Source of the DNA: Xestospongia muta | Taxonomy: Eukaryota; Porifera; Demospongiae; Haplosclerida; Petrosiidae | Assembly: GCA_963693285.1 (NCBI GenBank) | Contig: OY848919.1 | Location: 1,635,594 to 1,699,593, forward strand | Direction of reading: 5' to 3' | DNA length: 64,000 nt | Part shown: piece by piece, positions 59,414-64,000 of the stretch | How positions within the stretch are numbered: position 1 is the stretch's first letter | How the letters are laid out: each line of letters starts with the position of its first letter | The notes under the pieces: generated by a model | What the model was told of the DNA's origin: nothing | The model's input: only the letters and a program-made list of their open reading frames with translations | Databases searched by the model: none | Translations under genes and position numbers: made by a program

Positions 59414-60260
59414 GATTGGAATGATGTCAAGAAACATGAAAAGTATAGGTCTTTAGTTCCAGGAAATTGGCTGTCATCAGATGTAAGTAGTTTGTATAAT
59501 GTTATACTATATGTATTTATGTATACACATAGGTCATAGTGGATTATCTGAAAGCAATTTCACTAATATATCTAAGGTAATGCTCTCTACTGTATGCTGC
59601 ATAGGATTTCCTTCCAATAGAATCAAGACTTATCATCATATGACTTCGTTCTATTTCCAGTTCATTTACCTCAGCACTGGATATTAATAGTAAATCAAAG
59701 CATTATAATATATGACCTCATAACTACAACATTCATACACAGGTTGTTGACATAAATGCTAACACTGTATATGAAATTGACAGTTTGCATCAATCTCGTC
59801 CTCATATTGTAAATAACATTTGGTTAGTCCATATATGAACTACTGACATCACTGATGTTTTAGGTATTACATGTGTGGACCAAGCAATCATAAGCTACAA
59901 ATTTATGATTGGAGTCATTGCAATTCCAAAGTAAGAACACATAAAGTTGAACACAAATTATAATGAAACTTTCTTCCCTTCAATTAGAAAATTCATAGTC
60001 CCATGCAATATAATGGAACAGACTGTGGAGTTTTCTTGTGCATGGTAATACATAATGTGGAAACCTGTATAACAATGTCCCTACATTACAGGCAGCAAAA
60101 TGTTTTGTGAACAGACAAAAAATGACATTTACACAAGTGAATTTATATATTTTCCTATTCAATGTATTTGCAATGGTTATAGTTGGACACAAAGAAGGCC
60201 AGAAAGATAATATATAGAGAGTTAACTACAAGTAAAGGTAACTGCAATAAAAATTTCTAG
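59414..60260 (+). CDS. Ulp1/SENP-type cysteine protease (family C48), 5' end and integrity uncertain
   Basis: Exon-like blocks 59414-59482, 59533-59576, 59621-59689, 59743-59822, 59864-59930, 59988-60044, 60092-60136 and 60183-60260, with introns of 45-80 bp. The catalytic signature is exact: His in LPQHWILIVVDI, Asp 17 residues on (YEIDS), and Gln six residues before Cys in QYNGTDCGVF; the expected tail (FTQLDTKKARKIIYRELTTS) follows. WLSSDVIVDYL is the usual N-terminal motif. Family knowledge: these cut SUMO or related modifiers, and in many invertebrates are also carried by transposons. Between the second and third blocks the phase does not close with the borders I chose, so there is either a different border or a frameshift. 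No start codon found; upstream exons may be missing. Confidence 0.6.
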
Positions 60261-60287
60261 CAAACTTAATGTCAATCAAAATAACTA

Positions 60288-62028
60288 ATGGTGATTTCAA
60301 CTGACAGAAATTTATCTGGTGCTAATGCTCTAATGTCAGTTGGCAATGTTACACTTGGTGATGCATGTAACAACTTTGTGATGTCAGTTGGTAATGCCAA
60401 ACTGACAATGACAGGACTCCAAGATCTACTGGATGATAAAACAGCACTGTCATATGAGGTATAATAACTACATGAAAATAACATTACATCTTCTAACAAA
60501 TGAAGATTGTACACTTCTTCCTGCATGTCCTTACAACACTGAATAATAACAATTTTAGTGAATACGATCCAGTAGGTAACACAAACAAGTAACATTTATT
60601 GACATAGATTTCTTTAAAAGGATGTTAAAAGTTTCACTGAAATAGTAGACAGTGCAGACATCCTACTATGTATGGATAAGGAGAAAAATGAGATCTTTGA
60701 TTATTACAATCCATGCTTCAATATGAAGGTGACACACTACTCATTTATTTTAGATCTAATATCATTACCTAAAAATAGAATCAAAGTGATGATGTGTATG
60801 TAATCTTCTGCCCAGCATTGGAAGATGGCTTCTTACTTGTAAGTAATCAAACATGTACATTTAGCATAGATACAATTGTGTATATGAAACAGTATTCCTA
60901 TCCTACAATGAAAACTGTAATTGTGTATAACCTCAATCATGACAAAGATATTCATAATTCAGGAGAAAACTTGCCAATACATTCAGGTAACAATAGAAAC
61001 TAAATTATTTAACAGTGTGAGAAAATTTAAAAAATAATTAGAAAAGCAGTGGCGACATAGAAATGCTCAAGAGACAATGAAAAGAGAGTACTTAGCAAAT
61101 GGAGCATTCAAGAAATCAAAGTAAGCATTGAATATAATCGAAAAAATTAACATTGCCTATCTTAAGTGCAAGAGTGATGAAAACAGGGAAAATAATGAAC
61201 TTTGCAAGGTAATTCCATATTTACTAAACAGTCATCAAAAACCAACCATATTAGCATTTTGGGTCTATCCTTGGAGTAGTGTACAATCAAGAAAAAGTAA
61301 CTATGACACTTCTGTTTGTAATTTTATAACTCACCCATCCGCTATAGTACAATACCGTCAAGAATTGGATACTAAATATTAGGTATTTGACCTTTATAAA
61401 AATGATATAGGCAACTTATATCAATGTTGCTGTTTAGTGGCTAATGTAGACAAGGAATCACTAAAGGAGTTTCCAGAGTAATTGAAAGCTGTAATGAAGC
61501 ATGTTGAGACAGGTACATGCAACAAACCTATGTATTATTTATTCTGTCTGGCATGTGCAGCATGTTGTGTGTGCCACTCTCAAAAAACATGAAGTAAGTT
61601 TAGTTTAAAACATGTATATAAATTTCTAATATTTAACAGACAACAATAAGACAACTGTACTTGAATGTATGCCACAGTGATTACATCAAGCATAGGACAC
61701 TTACGATAAAGAGGTTTAATGACAAATGGCCAATCACTCTGGATGATATGGTAACAATAAATGGTATGCATAATCAAAAAGTGGTTATAGTTGCTAGAAG
61801 TTGAGCACTATCTAAAGGGTATAGAGAGTGATATAAAGCAACAACCAATATATTTTCTGTCAGACTTCACAAAAACAATAGTCTGGCCAGAGGTATTGTC
61901 TGTATCAGTCTACCATAATTATTGATTCAAATGTATAGGTACTTACTACTCTATTAATGGAGAGGTTTAAAATAAATTACAAAGAAGCAGTGAAGGCATA
62001 TTTGTTAAGAGATATGCCATCCTCCTAA
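60288..62028 (+). pseudogene. Unrecognised multi-exon coding region, probably decayed
   Basis: Open blocks flanked by GT and AG: 60288-60458 (NVTLGDACNNFVMSVGNAKL), 60621-60728, 60779-60986 (VYVIFCPALEDGFLL), 61042-61120 (QWRHRNAQETMKREYLANGA) and further pieces ending ...YLLRDMPSS at 62028. First three joins keep phase. Around 61120-61167 the phase does not close, and near 61481 an in-frame TAA interrupts (KEFPE*LKAVMKHVE), followed by a Cys-rich FCLACAACCVC stretch. I recognise no family. It directly follows the protease in the same orientation, so it may be part of one multi-copy element or gene family. Confidence 0.45.
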
Positions 62029-62092
62029 TTATATTGTTATTTAAAGTTTTCGTATGTACATCAGAAAACATTTAGTAACTATTAAAGTTCTT

Positions 62093-63000
62093 CAATCAAA
62101 TGAAAAATGCTGAAAATTTTATTGTTGCTGAGCTATTAAGGTGTACAGTTGATCGTATTAATCATATTCAGTCCAGACTATTGCAAAAGTAAGTGGGGTG
62201 TCTCCGTCTAGCAAAAACAAAAAATGTTGAAACATTTATTTTTGCTAAGCTATTAAGGTGTACAGTGGATCGTATTAATCATATTCACATGTATTTCGTG
62301 AACACAAATGCAGTCGAGACCATTTCAAGAGTAGGTGGGGTGTCTCCGCCCAGAAAAAACGTAAATGTTGAAAAATTTATTTTTACTGAGCTATTAAGGT
62401 GTACGTTGATCGTATTAATCATATTCACATGTAATTTATAAAGACAAATCCAGTCGAGACCATTGCAAGAGTAGGTGGGGTGTCTCCACCCAGCAAAAAC
62501 GAAAAATGTTGAAAAATTTATTTTTGCTGAGCTATTAAGGTGTACAGTGGATTGTATTAATCATGTTCACATGTAATTTGTGATCACAAATGCAGTCGAG
62601 ACCATTGCAAGAGTAGGTGGGGTGTCTCCGCCCAGCAAAAACGAAAAATGTTCAAAAATTTATTTTTGCTGAGCTAATAAGGTGTACAGTGGATCGTATT
62701 AATCATATTCACATGTAATTTCTAAAGACAAATGCAGTTGAGACCATTTCAAGAGTAGGTGGGGGGTCTCTGCCCAACAAAAATGAAAAAGGTTGAAAAA
62801 TTTATTTTTGCTGAGCTGTTAAAGTGTACAGTTGATTGTATTAATCATATTCACATGTATTTTGTGAACATAAATGCAGTCGAGACCATTGCAAGAGTAG
62901 GTGGGGTGTCTCCGCCCAGCAAAAACGAAAAATGTTGAAAAATTTATTTTTGCTGAGCTGTTAAAGTGTATAGCTGATCGTATTAATCATATTCACATGT
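62093..63000. repeat. 141-bp tandem array, about 6.3 copies
   Basis: ggggtgtctccgcccagc recurs with 140-143-bp spacing (62201, 62342, 62482, 62624, 62767, 62909). Units also hold gctgagctattaaggtgta and cgtattaatcatattcac. Copies differ by a few bases and short indels. Confidence 0.93.
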
Positions 63001-64000
63001 GCTATTTGCTATTAAAATATCTAGATCTAGCTGTATTTTGGGGCATGTACGCTCAGTCTAGCATAGCCTGACCCCTCCCACCCTAGGAGAAAGGTCTGGT
63101 CAAACTAATAAACTGATTTGTCTGTGTCCAGATATAAATATCCCATTGAACTACTGCCATATAACAATACTTACCATCCCTCATACTTATTGCTAGGTAG
63201 TCCATATAAAATAGCAAGGCTATAGTGAAGGCTTGAGGCTATGACTACTTCTTTATAATATAAGTCAGCAATATCTATACTCACTCAGGATTTAGCATGT
63301 ATTTCATGTTCTTACAATCCTCACAAAGCATTGATCAAACTCATCACAATTGATTAGGAGGTAATAAAACATCATTTGGCAGTTGGATGTTCATATCTGG
63401 ACACCAGAGACAAGTTATCTACTGATTTAAATGAAAACATCTCCTTTGTAGGTGTAGGGATAGATATACGAGTCTCAGGTTAGTCGTTCGTTTTGTACTA
63501 GATCCAGGACTTACCTTCATTTACTCAGTACTTGGAGTGAGACATAGCTGGCACAGCTGACCTGATTGCCATATTCTCAGTTCATACATTATATACCAAA
63601 CCTAGAAGTAAGCCAAGGATATTTTCATATTCATATGTAAGCAAATTCAAAACACAAACCTTCTTTCACGTCCAACCACTGCTTCCAGCCTCACATTCGA
63701 GGCTCGAGCCTCACATTCCAAATGATCCAATTGTGAGTAGGTGTTTGGAATGTCTATGATGTGGTTTTCTTAGGAATGTGAGGCTCAGGAATGTGAGGCT
63801 AACTTCAACTAAGTTAACTGGTACGTAAACAATTAGGTGGGGCTCAGATTTATTATTTTCATAGTTGGCTCACTACTGAGCATGCGCAACTCTGCATCTT
63901 AAAACCACGTGGAAATTTCAGCTTCTTTAGGGCTTATTTTAAAACTTGTTATTAAAATATTAAAGCTTATGATTTATTCCTGGTGTTGTTATAATTTTTT
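63001..64000. other. Right-end spacer with a fold-back repeat
   Basis: agcctcacattcgaggctcg...cctcacattcc (63689-63722) and its inverted counterpart ggaatgtgaggctcagg...aatgtgaggct (63774-63801) form a stem of about 28 bp around a 50-bp loop. Next to it, 63787-63822 resembles the start of the death-domain gene. gagcatgcgcaac near 63877 is an NRF1-like motif, as in the two divergent promoters, so a + strand gene may begin near the right edge. Nothing else supportable. Confidence 0.5.

Noticed and set aside
62193..62441. 82-codon + strand frame
   Set aside because: Falls inside the 141-bp tandem array and repeats itself; not a gene.
1..64000. tRNA, rRNA and snRNA genes
   Set aside because: I looked for cloverleaf A/B-box patterns and conserved rRNA/snRNA blocks and saw none I could defend by eye; a covariance-model scan would be decisive.

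Overview
The window is animal nuclear DNA: AT-rich and intron-dense, with many introns of only about 50-100 bp and GT..AG borders, closely packed genes on both strands, shared divergent promoters and abundant short tandem repeats. The style and gene content (complete IFT genes, TRIM-NHL, a stand-alone alpha-kinase, a death-domain/LRR protein) fit a sponge such as the demosponge Amphimedon. That placement is inference from style; I could not search a database.

Layout, 1-22.4 kb: the 3' part of a TRIM-NHL gene (1-2010, runs off the left edge); a frameshifted PDZ remnant (2251-2584, -); CEP44 (2669-4849, +); a small alpha-kinase (5436-6236, +); LARP1 (7438-14873, -, 16 exons) sharing a 504-bp divergent promoter with intronless IFT81 (15378-17420, +); VPS37A (17652-20809, -, 12 exons), tail-to-tail with IFT81; and RPL21 (21029-22168, -, 5 exons), head-to-head with IFT172. 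I rebuilt each multi-exon model from splice sites and reading-frame continuity, and the phases close exactly.

22.4-32.7 kb: IFT172, complete, 46 exons, 1746 residues. IFT81 and IFT172 each carry a match to the RFX X-box consensus just upstream of the ATG, and CEP44 adds a third cilium/centriole gene.

33-52.5 kb is the unusual part. Five copies of a gene for an unrecognised protein with about five membrane segments (two intact, three broken) lie among scrambled, partly fused pieces of IFT172 exons. A 6-7 kb block (about 36.9-43.7 kb) recurs at 46.2-52.5 kb; it holds a convergent pair of these genes, IFT172 shards and a perfect 58-bp palindrome. All five copies keep the same promoter (E-box CACGTG, then TATA) and the same short 5' UTR.

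52.8-64 kb: an 11-exon gene (-) encoding death domain, a second death-fold-like region, an unrecognised domain, coiled coil and LRRs, i.e. NLR-like without a nucleotide-binding domain; a 109-bp tandem array; a Ulp1/SENP-type cysteine protease gene that may be decaying; an unrecognised multi-exon coding stretch with a stop; a 141-bp tandem array; and a fold-back repeat resembling the 5' coding end of the death-domain gene.

How the genes relate: CEP44, IFT81 and IFT172 all serve centrioles or cilia. LARP1 and RPL21 both belong to translation, and VPS37A to ESCRT-I sorting. The right half looks like a young, rearranging accessory region with candidate surface and innate-immune proteins.
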